DNA of 64,000 nucleotides. It comes from Collinsella aerofaciens. Its GTDB lineage: Bacteria; Actinomycetota; Coriobacteriia; Coriobacteriales; Coriobacteriaceae. The number at the start of each line of letters is the position of its first letter. Within the stretch, counting starts at the first letter, position 1. The stretch spans positions 1 through 64,000 of the forward strand of contig JAPJOH010000010.1 in the NCBI GenBank assembly GCA_030826265.1, given 5' to 3'. Shown here one piece after another: positions 24,048-31,603 of this stretch. Position numbers and translations under genes: made by a program. Under the pieces are notes generated by a model. The model saw only the letters and a program-made list of their open reading frames with translations. It was not told where the DNA came from and searched no databases.

Positions 24048-24085
24048 AACCTGCCAAAATAAACCTGTCCCTTTTTTGGCAGGTT
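24048..24085 (-). repeat. 38-base hairpin with GGGACAGG loop, copy 2
   Basis: On the minus strand, AACCTGCCA pairs with TGGCAGGTT around a loop containing AAAGGGACAGG. It has exactly the same length and loop as the element at 9930, but the arms are changed in a compensatory way. It starts within the stop region of the BrxD-like ATPase gene and precedes the helicase start by about 80 bases, so it sits inside the likely operon and may tune downstream expression or protect the upstream message. Confidence 0.65.
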
Positions 24086-25388
24086 AGATGGTGAATTCGG
24101 CGAAATTACGGTCGCCGCCTGCGGTGTCGGTGTCGCCTGTTGCGGCTGCCGGCGCCAGCGCGTCGCCGCCGACGCTTTGCAGCAACTCGGCCACATTTGC
24201 ATCGGGGTTCTGACACAGGATATCGAGCAGCTCGATAAAGTCACGAATGACCTCACGGGGCGTCAGGTGCGTATCGGCTCCCACGCGGCCAAACTCAATC
24301 TTGAGGAAGTCCACCAAGTCGTTCTCGGTAAGCGTGGGCGTCCAGCCAAAGTAGCCGGCATGGATCTGCATGAGTTTTTCGATCAGCACCAGCAACTCCT
24401 CGTAGGTGAGTGGCTGCAGGCGGATGATGGGCGCGAGCATGTCCTTAAGATCCTCGCGTGCAAAGCGGCCTTGAGCGAGTCGGCTGCGCAGGGCCTCGTA
24501 GGAGAACACGCCACGGCGGCGGTCTTCGATGGAGGTTGGCGTGCCGCCCATGATCATGCCCAGGTACTGCGCCTTGCCCTGGAGCGTGTCGTTGTACATG
24601 GTCAGGATCTTCTCGTAGTTGTATTGGCGTGTGATGGCGTTGGGAATCTTATACAGATTCACGAGCTCGTCGATGAGCACCAGCATGCCCTTGTAGCCGC
24701 TGCAGACCAAAAAGCGCGCAATGAGCTTAACGTAGTCGTACCAGTCGTCATCGCTGATGATGGTCGAGGAGCCCAGCTCGGCGCGAGCCTCGCTCTTGGT
24801 GCGGTATTCGCCGCGGATCCATTTGGTCACGCGGCTCATAGCTTCTTCGTCGTCCTCGGATACGGCCGCGCGGTAGCGGCGGAGCATGCGGGTGAAGTCG
24901 AAGCCGTGGACCATTTCCTCGAGCGGGGCCAGTTGGGCATTGACGGCCGACTCGTCGACGTCGGCACACGAGGCGACCCAGCGATCCAGAATAAGGTTGA
25001 GCGCACCGCCCTCAGGGCGCGTCTTGGTCGATATGTTGCGGATGAGCTCACGGTAGGTGGCAAGGCCCTGTCCCTGGCCGCCCTGCAGACGGCGCTCAGG
25101 GGATAGGTCGGCATCGGCCACGACGAATCCCTCGCCCATGGCGTGCGTGCGGATCGTCTGGAGCAAAAAGCTCTTGCCGGCGCCGTAGCGACCGACTAGG
25201 AAACGGAAGCTTGCGCCGCCATCGGCGATGAGGCTCAGGTCGGTGAGCAGAGCGCGAATCTCGACCTCTCGCCCCACGGTGATATAGGGAAGGCCGATGC
25301 GCGGGACAACGCCGCCCTTGAGCGAGTTGAGAATGACGGCGGCGACGCGCTTGGGCACGCGGGGTGCTGCGGATGCGGTATCACTCAT
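24084..25388 (-). CDS. BrxD-like ATPase (BREX ATP-binding domain, DUF2791)
   Basis: A 434-residue P-loop ATPase. Walker A is VGRYGAGKSFLLQTIR (about 65-80), Walker B GMLVLIDELVNLY (about 234-246), and a sensor-like MIMGGTP follows. The start of the conserved region (KRVAAVILNSLKGGVVPRIGLPYITVGRE) and the block FSYEALRSRLAQGRF belong to the DUF2791/BREX ATP-binding family, whose best known member is BrxD. In BREX loci it is encoded beside the Lhr-like helicase BrxHI, as here. Its ATG overlaps the preceding TerB_N gene by eight bases (ATGAGTGA), indicating coupled translation. The C-terminal tail is acidic and Ala/Gly-rich. The protein is cytosolic and probably drives DNA or helicase remodelling. 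Confidence 0.85.
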   Translation of the reverse strand: MSDTASAAPRVPKRVAAVILNSLKGGVVPRIGLPYITVGREVEIRALLTDLSLIADGGASFRFLVGRYGAGKSFLLQTIRTHAMGEGFVVADADLSPERRLQGGQGQGLATYRELIRNISTKTRPEGGALNLILDRWVASCADVDESAVNAQLAPLEEMVHGFDFTRMLRRYRAAVSEDDEEAMSRVTKWIRGEYRTKSEARAELGSSTIISDDDWYDYVKLIARFLVCSGYKGMLVLIDELVNLYKIPNAITRQYNYEKILTMYNDTLQGKAQYLGMIMGGTPTSIEDRRRGVFSYEALRSRLAQGRFAREDLKDMLAPIIRLQPLTYEELLVLIEKLMQIHAGYFGWTPTLTENDLVDFLKIEFGRVGADTHLTPREVIRDFIELLDILCQNPDANVAELLQSVGGDALAPAAATGDTDTAGGDRNFAEFTI

Positions 25389-27126
25389 GGTCTAAGTATC
25401 CTCTCACGTCTGCTTCGTAGTCCTCGATAATGCGCGGTCCTGCCGCGCCAAATTCAATTACGGTGTCACCCACCAGGTCAAAGAGCGCTTCGTTGATGCT
25501 GTCGACGAGCATGTCTTCACTCTTGCCCGACTTTGCCACCGCCGATGCCGTCTGCGCTGCGTTTTGCTCGAGTAGTGCTCGAAGATAGGCGTTTGCTGCA
25601 GGATTGAGTGCGGACGCAGTGTCGGCGGGCGTGGGCGCTGGTGCGAGGAGCGGGGCTACGACGCCAAACTGCTCGGTGGAGATGGTCGGCTCGCTAGCCT
25701 CGTCCTGCTGCATGGTCGTCGCGACTGGCTCGGCGATCGTGTCGGCCACGGGCTCGGCTTCCCGTCGCTCGGCAACTGCCGCCTCGGCATCCGCAAGCGT
25801 GCCGTCCTCGCGCTCTTCGTCGATTAAAAGTGCTTCGCGCGTTTGCGCAGCGGCGCTCCGAATGTGCCCCAGCTGAGTCAGGTCGATATCGATCTTGACG
25901 GGCTGGTGTGCGGCGTCCCACGAAAGCCATGCCACAATCTCGTCATCGATAATCTTGGCCAGATATTTGGGGACCTTTTCTTCCTTAAGGGGATGGGCGG
26001 GGTCCAGCGCCAGGCGCAGGCGTTGGTCGCAGGCGCGCATCATTTCACCGAGCTTGCTGCTCTTTTGCCTACTACCATGGATACGCATACATTCCCAAAA
26101 GCCGTTTTGGCAACGGTAGATATGGATGGGATCCAGGCGGTATTCGCAGTTCTCGTGGCGCTCGGGCGCAAAGAATACGGCCGAGGCAAACATGGTGTAG
26201 GGCATGGCCGTCTCCTCCCCAAACAAGCTCGCTACGATGCCGGTCTTTCGATGCGTGTCGTAGTAGCGCGCCATGCGGACATACGCGGCGCATGCCACGT
26301 GGCGCAGATCGCGGTGGTGGCTGCGGTCGAGCCGCGAGTTACTTAGGTTGTACGTGGAGAGGGCGTTGATGGCGGCCATGAGTCGCTCCTCGCGCACCTC
26401 ATCGGGCGGAAGGGGGAGCGTGGGCTCGGAGGTTTTGCGACGTTTGGGGGTCTGGTCGGACGGTGCCGGTGCCGGTACAAGGTCTCGTGCCGCGCGCCGC
26501 AGCTCGATAAGGGCGTTATCGAACATGACGGTTTTAGAGTCGCGGAGCAGCTTGGGGTCGAGCCCATGGAATACGGCGTAATCCTGCAACCACACGCGTG
26601 CAAACCGATCAATGCCGGGCTCGAAGGCGCGATAGACATCCCAAAAGGCCTTGATCTTGTTAAAACCGTCGAGCGGGTCATCTACGCCAATGCCGCAAAT
26701 CAGCTCATAGAGATACAGAAAGGCAAAGGACGTAGACGTTTCCTCGACGGTTCCGCGGCGCACTTGGGCACGCCAGGTAAAGTAGCCGCGCAGCTGCCGG
26801 TCGCTCATGGCGTTGTAGGTGGGAAAGTACGACTTAAAGGTGCCGTTGTAGGGACAGTCGTCCTCAAAGTCGGCCATCAGCAGGCCCTGGCGGTAAAAAA
26901 GCTCGGCTTCCGAAAGCCAGCGGCCCGCACCGCCCTTGGGGTCATCCTGCCAGCGCGATATCTCGCGCATTTTGCGGTACTGGTCGGGGAGGAAATTCTG
27001 CATCTGTCGACCGGTTTTGAGAATCGGCTCGTCTGCGTAGATTTCGTTTGAGAAACGGGCGGACTGATGGGTCCGGGCCTCGGCCATAATGCGCTCGATG
27101 AGCATTTTGATGTCCTGGTCGGCCAC
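25381..27126 (-). CDS. TerB_N/TerB_C domain protein
   Basis: 581 residues with two recognisable ends. The N-terminal third (about 40-215) follows the TerB_N pattern: REISRWQ, EAELFYRQGLLMADFEDD, YFPTYNAMSDRQLRGYFTWR, TSFAFLYLYELICGIG. The last 80 residues (LNPAANAYLRALLEQ, SEDMLVDSINEALFDLVGD, FGAAGPRIIEDY) fit TerB_C. Between them lie an unassigned domain and an acidic, low-complexity linker (about 430-500). TerB_N/TerB_C proteins have been linked to DNA-processing and stress systems alongside helicases and P-loop ATPases. Here it leads a set with BrxD-like and BrxHI-like genes. The start is a GTG with GGAGAGGAG upstream. The function is not established. Confidence 0.8.
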   Translation of the reverse strand: MADQDIKMLIERIMAEARTHQSARFSNEIYADEPILKTGRQMQNFLPDQYRKMREISRWQDDPKGGAGRWLSEAELFYRQGLLMADFEDDCPYNGTFKSYFPTYNAMSDRQLRGYFTWRAQVRRGTVEETSTSFAFLYLYELICGIGVDDPLDGFNKIKAFWDVYRAFEPGIDRFARVWLQDYAVFHGLDPKLLRDSKTVMFDNALIELRRAARDLVPAPAPSDQTPKRRKTSEPTLPLPPDEVREERLMAAINALSTYNLSNSRLDRSHHRDLRHVACAAYVRMARYYDTHRKTGIVASLFGEETAMPYTMFASAVFFAPERHENCEYRLDPIHIYRCQNGFWECMRIHGSRQKSSKLGEMMRACDQRLRLALDPAHPLKEEKVPKYLAKIIDDEIVAWLSWDAAHQPVKIDIDLTQLGHIRSAAAQTREALLIDEEREDGTLADAEAAVAERREAEPVADTIAEPVATTMQQDEASEPTISTEQFGVVAPLLAPAPTPADTASALNPAANAYLRALLEQNAAQTASAVAKSGKSEDMLVDSINEALFDLVGDTVIEFGAAGPRIIEDYEADVRGYLDHE

Positions 27127-27214
27127 CGCTTCTCCTCTCCTAACGCAGCTTCGGTGACCTCATATCATAGCACAGCATCAAACAGGTGTTCGAGATACTG
27201 CTGCGTAGATAGAT

Positions 27215-27931
27215 TTAGAACAGGAGGGCGTAGATGACGGCGATGACGACGGAGGGGAGCATATTGGCCGTGCGGAAGGTCTGAGGACGGATGAGGTTGA
27301 CGCCGACGCAGAAGATGAGCATGGAGCCTACGAGCGAAAGGCTGTCGAGGGCTGCCGTAGTCATGATGGGGGAGAGCGCGCCGGCAAACAACGTGATCGT
27401 CCCCTGGAACACGGCGACGGGCAGGGCGGAGAAAATGCAGCCGCGGCCAAGCGACGCCGTCATGGTGCAGACGATGATGCAGTCCAATGCGCCTTTCAGG
27501 GCAAGCGTTGACCAGTCACCGAGCAGACCGTCCTGGATCGATCCCACAATGGCCATGGCGCCGATACACACGGTGAGTGAAGTCGAGACAAAAGCGTTGG
27601 TGAACTCGTTATCGCCCTCGCTGCCGGTTTTGCGCTTGAGCCATTCGCCAAGGTTCTCGATGGCGGCTTCCAAGTTGACGGCCTCGCCGATGAGCGAACC
27701 GAGCGCAAATGAGACGATGAGCATGGTGGTACCGGTGGTCGCTAGCGCCTTTCCATCGATGATGAGCATCTTTTGCATGGTGCCGCCCAGGCCGATAAAC
27801 AGGACGCACAGCCCCGATGCTTTCATGAGCGTGTCTTGGATACGCGGTGTAATGAAGCGGCCGCCCGCTAATCCTAAAAGACCGCCCGCAACTAAAAGCA
27901 CAACGTTGATGATTGTTCCCAAGCCCGGCAT
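27215..27931 (-). CDS. DUF554 family membrane protein (YdfK/YqgA-like)
   Basis: A 238-residue integral membrane protein of the DUF554 family. It starts MPGLGTIINVVLLVAGGLLG and shows the family blocks FIGLGGTMQKML, FALGSLIGEAVNLE, SSLTVCIGAMAIVGSIQDGL and GVNLIRP, with about six or seven hydrophobic helices. I chose 27931 because AGGAGG lies four bases upstream. The family is widespread and has no firm function; transport has been proposed. It stands alone between the TerB gene and the secreted-protein cluster. Confidence 0.85.
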   Translation of the reverse strand: MPGLGTIINVVLLVAGGLLGLAGGRFITPRIQDTLMKASGLCVLFIGLGGTMQKMLIIDGKALATTGTTMLIVSFALGSLIGEAVNLEAAIENLGEWLKRKTGSEGDNEFTNAFVSTSLTVCIGAMAIVGSIQDGLLGDWSTLALKGALDCIIVCTMTASLGRGCIFSALPVAVFQGTITLFAGALSPIMTTAALDSLSLVGSMLIFCVGVNLIRPQTFRTANMLPSVVIAVIYALLF

Positions 27932-28049
27932 GAGCCCTCCTGTATTGATGCCAACGTGGCAATCGTAGCAGAACGAAATGCGAGGTACATCGCGACTCAT
28001 CTAATACGTTATATAAGTGGTATTAGGAATGATGCGCGGCATTTAAGCC

Positions 28050-29480
28050 TCAGGTGGTTGTCGGGACATAGGGATAGTATTCAAAGCGCAGTGTCATAAG
28101 CCGCTGTGGGGATTCAATAGCCGCGGCGATGATATTGGCATCGCGGGCACGATCAAACCCTTCGAGTTCGATCTGATACGAGACGTCTTGCATAATGTCC
28201 AGACGTCGCCAGGCCAGGAGTGTGTCGCCATCGAATTCCAAGGTCTTGCCTCCGTCTGGAGCAACGGCGTATAGACGCAGCTTGGCGGTGGTTGCAGGGT
28301 CGACAACTGTGACCTTTTTAATTTCGTTTCGAGTATTCTTGGCGCCCAACAAGGTGAGCAGTGTTGGGGCCACGACCTCGCCCGATGGCAAAAAGACGAC
28401 TTCGATGGATTCAGGAAATGCGATGATAGCCGACTTGCGGACGGGCTGATTGGCGGCGGCAACTTCGATGTTCGCAGCGTCGATGACCTCTGTGTGGTCG
28501 AGCGCGGCAAGCACGCAGCAGTTACCTTCATCGATCTCTTGAGGATCAGCAAGCCCCAGACTGTCCGCGAGCTCGGGATCGTTTGGATCGGCAGCGGGCT
28601 CATTCGGCGCTTCGAGAGAAGCTGGGACGCTGTTTGTCGGCGACGGCGTGTCGCCCGCACCTGCTTCTTTGTCCGCGCTCTCTTCTTGTATGGTTGCGTT
28701 GATGGGTTCGTCGTTTGGGGGGAGCGTCTTGGCGTCAAACGCGGAGGGGAGAATTCCGATGGCTCCGGATCCGTTCCACTCCATTTCGAGAAGCGCCGGG
28801 TCGGCAAGAATGCGTTGCCTGCTTTGCGCGTGGGCATCGATTTCAATAGGGCCTGCCTCTATCCCTCGTGTAAGGCTGAGTGATCCGGCTGGCTTCTCGA
28901 AATGAGCGTCTGTGTCTTTGGTGCTGACGGCGTAGAACAGCAGGGACGCTTCTCCCGCCGCGATAACATCGGTACCGGCTTTGGTCAGCCGCAACGATGC
29001 CGTGAATGAGAGGGTGGGCTGCGCATCGTCTGCATTCGCGGCGGCGCAGCCCAGACATATACCGCCTCCTTTCTCAAAAAACGTACCGTCGAAGGCGACC
29101 TTCGCTCCGTTCGCCGAGTCATCGACCGAAGCGATGTCGATGCGCAGCTCTAAATTGCATGGATCGCCATCCGCATCGAGCACAACCGAGCGCCACGTGC
29201 AGACGGCGCACCCCGCCTGGGAGCCGTTTGCCTTGTTCGAACGCTTGATATCCACGACTATCGAGCCGTCCGTATTACGACGAAGGCATCCCGAGGTTGA
29301 GATCACGGCCTGTGCGATCGAAAAACGCTCGCACGCAATGGCGCTCGACGGATTTGGTGCGGAACTTAGGGCTACTGGTAAGGAGTCTGCCATGACGGGA
29401 GTCGCCCAAGCGGCGACAGGCGTTCCGGTTGCGAGCGCGCCGCAGAGTGCGACGACGGGCAAAAGGTTCTTCGATGCCAT
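28050..29480 (-). CDS. Secreted protein, function unknown (476 residues)
   Basis: It has a clear signal peptide (MASKNLLPVVALCGALATGTP, cleavage probably after an Ala near 26-31). The mature protein carries several cysteines (CLRRN, CAVCTW, GICLGCAAA, GNCCVLA), suggesting disulfides. A proline/glutamate/asparagine-rich acidic linker follows at about 255-310, then a C-terminal beta-rich segment (KVTVVDPATTAKLRLYAVAPDGG). I recognise no family. AAGGAG precedes the ATG. It is the last gene of a minus-strand group of secreted and surface proteins and begins 13 bases after the LAXTG-type protein gene ends, so it is probably surface-associated with them. Confidence 0.65.
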   Translation of the reverse strand: MASKNLLPVVALCGALATGTPVAAWATPVMADSLPVALSSAPNPSSAIACERFSIAQAVISTSGCLRRNTDGSIVVDIKRSNKANGSQAGCAVCTWRSVVLDADGDPCNLELRIDIASVDDSANGAKVAFDGTFFEKGGGICLGCAAANADDAQPTLSFTASLRLTKAGTDVIAAGEASLLFYAVSTKDTDAHFEKPAGSLSLTRGIEAGPIEIDAHAQSRQRILADPALLEMEWNGSGAIGILPSAFDAKTLPPNDEPINATIQEESADKEAGAGDTPSPTNSVPASLEAPNEPAADPNDPELADSLGLADPQEIDEGNCCVLAALDHTEVIDAANIEVAAANQPVRKSAIIAFPESIEVVFLPSGEVVAPTLLTLLGAKNTRNEIKKVTVVDPATTAKLRLYAVAPDGGKTLEFDGDTLLAWRRLDIMQDVSYQIELEGFDRARDANIIAAAIESPQRLMTLRFEYYPYVPTTT

Positions 29481-29493
29481 GGGGTCTCCTTAG

Positions 29494-29781
29494 CTAATTT
29501 AGTGCGGCCTGTCCGTGTTTTTGTTTCTGGCTGCGTTTGATGTGCAGACCGAGGCCGGCGGTTCCCGCGCCTGCTGCTGTGGCGCCTGCTGCCAAGAGCC
29601 ATCGTCTGTCGCCTGTCTGCGCCAACGGTTCCTCGCGGTCGCCGCGGTCGAGCTCCGAGAGGTCGACCGTCACTTGCGTGGCGGCCTGCGCCTGTTCTTG
29701 CTGGGCAAAGGCCATGGCTGGCCCAAACGCTAGGATGCTGACGGCGGCGGCCAGGGCGACGGCCTTATGCCGTGTGCGCAC
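29494..29781 (-). CDS. Small surface protein with LAXTG-type sortase signal
   Basis: The product has an N-terminal signal peptide (AVALAAAVSILAFGPAMAFA), a short mature stretch (QVTVDLSELDRGDREE) and a complete cell-wall sorting signal: LAQTG, a hydrophobic span (WLLAAGATAAGAGTAGLGL) and a basic tail KRSQKQKHG. LAXTG is the variant preferred by class E sortases of Actinobacteria. The mature part is only about 30-40 residues, so it may act as a small anchor or cap. I prefer the GTG at 29781 (95 residues), which overlaps the upstream gene by 17 bases; a start at 29811 is possible. No sortase gene is in this window. Confidence 0.65.
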   Translation of the reverse strand: MRTRHKAVALAAAVSILAFGPAMAFAQQEQAQAATQVTVDLSELDRGDREEPLAQTGDRRWLLAAGATAAGAGTAGLGLHIKRSQKQKHGQAALN

Positions 29782-30364
29782 CGGGCTCGACCGTCCAGGT
29801 GATCGTCGCAACCTGATCGCCTTCGCCGGTTACGCGGAAGATGTCGCGCGTGACGCGGGCGACGTTTCCGCTTGTCTTGAGCTTGATTTTGTCCGTGCCG
29901 CCGGCAATGCCCTGGTAGCCCATGTCGAAGGCTGCATTCTTGGAAAGATCGAGGCCCGTCCCTTGCGCGGCGGCGCTGGCGTTCTGGAGCGCGCCGTCGG
30001 GGCCGACCTTAAAGTCGATGGAGTTCTGCGCGGTTCCGGCCTTGGCGTCGGCGGCAATGGTCCAGGTGTTCATGGCGTCGATCTTCATGTTGGTGACATG
30101 GATGCCGTAGGCCGAATGATTGTCGATGGTGGTCGCGTCTTCTGAGGGGCCCTGAAGCGTGCCGTCGGCCTTGGCGACGAAGGGAATAACCGTCGGAACT
30201 TTGAACTCAACGTTGTCGATCTCGGTTCTGACCATTACCTTCGTGGTTCCAACGCGCCCGGCTGCCATAGCTGGCGTCGGGGCGGCGCCCATTGCGAGCG
30301 CGAGCGCGAGCCCTGTGCCCACGACGAGCGCTCTGACTCCGTTCATGTTCCTGGTGATGTCCAT
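29765..30364 (-). CDS. Secreted protein, WxL-like/surface beta domain candidate
   Basis: 199 residues with a signal peptide (ALVVGTGLALALAMGAAPTPAMA) and no membrane anchor. The mature part is a compact beta-rich domain with TEIDNVEFKVPTVIPFVAKADG, NHSAYGIHVTNMKIDAMNTWTI and ATITWTVEPGAHTA. The layout, with NTWTI and a C-terminal TWTV strand pair, recalls WxL-type and related surface domains, but the match is weak and I do not assign a family. GGAACG precedes the ATG. It overlaps the LAXTG-type gene, so the two are coupled; the anchored small protein may hold this one at the surface. Confidence 0.6.
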   Translation of the reverse strand: MDITRNMNGVRALVVGTGLALALAMGAAPTPAMAAGRVGTTKVMVRTEIDNVEFKVPTVIPFVAKADGTLQGPSEDATTIDNHSAYGIHVTNMKIDAMNTWTIAADAKAGTAQNSIDFKVGPDGALQNASAAAQGTGLDLSKNAAFDMGYQGIAGGTDKIKLKTSGNVARVTRDIFRVTGEGDQVATITWTVEPGAHTA

Positions 30365-30454
30365 GGTCGTTCCTTTCTATTCGCCGCGGGCCGTCCCCGC
30401 GATGATTGGACGAATGCTGGTGAATTGCGTGCGGTGCCGCGTCGGCCGGAAAAG

Positions 30455-30964
30455 CTAGTTCTCGGCTTGCTCAACCCGCACCTTGACACGTGTCGGATTG
30501 CCGTGGCTGTCGAGGGTCTTGGCATCGAGTGCCTGGATCTCGATGTACGCCTCGCCTTCTTTGATGTCGCCGGCGGGGCACGTTTCGATTGTCTTGCCGG
30601 TCTCGACCACACCGGATTCGTACATGGTCTCGTCGTTTTGGATGACGCGGAATCGCTGGGGAAATTTATTGTCTTGGACGTTTTGCACGTTGACGCGCAG
30701 CTTGCCGTCCTCCTGCAGCTGAGCGACCGGTGCGACCGAAATCGTCATCATGTTGTCGCGGACGATGGCGTCGAGCTCATCTTGGATTTCCTGACGCGTT
30801 TTGCCCTCGGCCGTCGTAACCGAAGCGCCCGCCTCGGGTACGGGCTGCGACTGCCAAGCGTATAGTCCTACGGCGACAAGGGCACAGACGATGGCCAAAC
30901 AGGCAAGGATGAGCTTCTTGCGACGACCCAGGCCTGCAAAGTGGGGTGGCTTCTTCGCGCTCAT
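30455..30964 (-). CDS. Membrane-anchored extracytoplasmic protein, function unknown
   Basis: 169 residues: a short basic cytoplasmic start (MSAKKPPHFAGLGRRKK), one membrane helix (LILACLAIVCALVAVGLYAW, about 18-37), and an external domain of about 130 residues with TAEGKTRQEIQDELDAIVRDN and beta strands (KLRVNVQNVQDNKFPQRFRV, EAYIEIQALDAKTL). The fold resembles small cell-surface beta-sandwich proteins, but no family is clear. The ATG overlaps the upstream 98-residue gene by ATGA. It lies at the head of the secreted cluster and is likely expressed with it. Confidence 0.65.
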   Translation of the reverse strand: MSAKKPPHFAGLGRRKKLILACLAIVCALVAVGLYAWQSQPVPEAGASVTTAEGKTRQEIQDELDAIVRDNMMTISVAPVAQLQEDGKLRVNVQNVQDNKFPQRFRVIQNDETMYESGVVETGKTIETCPAGDIKEGEAYIEIQALDAKTLDSHGNPTRVKVRVEQAEN

Positions 30965-31257
30965 GCGGCATCCTTGGCGGTATAGATGCGCGCAAAGGTG
31001 GACGGGTTCGCTCCAAAGAGCATGTGAAGCATCAGGCGGCGTGAGTAGACAAGCTCGTCGAAGTCGGGAGGGAGCTCGATGTCGTGGATATGCGCGATGC
31101 GGTGGGCGAGCGCCGAGAACGACTCGGGGTCGCAGATCACATCGGTGGTAACGTGGTAGACCGTCGTATCGGGGAATGCCTCTTCGTCGAAAGGCAGGAG
31201 ATGGGGATCGTCGTCGACTTCGATGGCGATGCCGTACTGGGGCCAGTAATATGCCAT
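30961..31257 (-). CDS. Small hypothetical protein, possible degenerate nuclease-fold domain
   Basis: 98 residues with no signal or membrane segment. The stretch YWPQYGIAIEVDDDPHLL, then FPDTTVYHVTTDVICDPESFSALAHRIAHI, resembles the core of Vsr/DUF559-like nuclease-fold proteins (an IE-x-D strand followed by helix and a VT..L.DP..F pattern), but the usual leading Asp strand is absent. It may be a shortened relative of the protein at 3565 or an unrelated regulator. GGGAGG precedes the ATG. It overlaps the next gene by four bases and thus leads the secreted-protein operon, an odd partner for it. Confidence 0.5.
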   Translation of the reverse strand: MAYYWPQYGIAIEVDDDPHLLPFDEEAFPDTTVYHVTTDVICDPESFSALAHRIAHIHDIELPPDFDELVYSRRLMLHMLFGANPSTFARIYTAKDAA

Positions 31258-31493
31258 GGGAACCTCCCTGCTTCTGGGGCCAAAACTTCTGTCGGTTTTG
31301 GCTGTCGATGCCGACGGTATCAGCCACTACTTGACCAATTGCTGACCAAATGCTTGACGGATTGGTGTCTCCGCAGGTAAAAGGCGGCAAAAAATACTCC
31401 AACTTTTTTCAAGCGACAATCGCGCGGTCGGCGACGGCGGGGCCATATGTGTCAAAAGCATCGTCTGCCGAGGAAATCAAGCCGCTCGCCGAA

Positions 31494-31521
31494 TTGCACG
31501 AACGTAAAAATCGCCAATTAT
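31494..31521 (+). promoter_or_regulatory. Candidate promoter of the lactate dehydrogenase-type operon
   Basis: In the 346-base gap 31258-31603 I find no gene. TTGCAC (31494-31499) and AATTAT (31516-31521) are spaced by 16 bases and form a plausible sigma-70 type promoter, about 85 bases before the start codon. Elsewhere in the gap, short repeated words such as TGACCAA and TTGAC occur near 31340-31370 and could be regulator sites, but no strong dyad is present. Confidence 0.35.
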
Positions 31522-31603
31522 GGAGACGGTCTCGAACACGTCGACGAAACGATGCGGTAACATCTCCCTGCAAACACTGTAGTTAGCTAAAGGGGGAGTT
31601 CGC

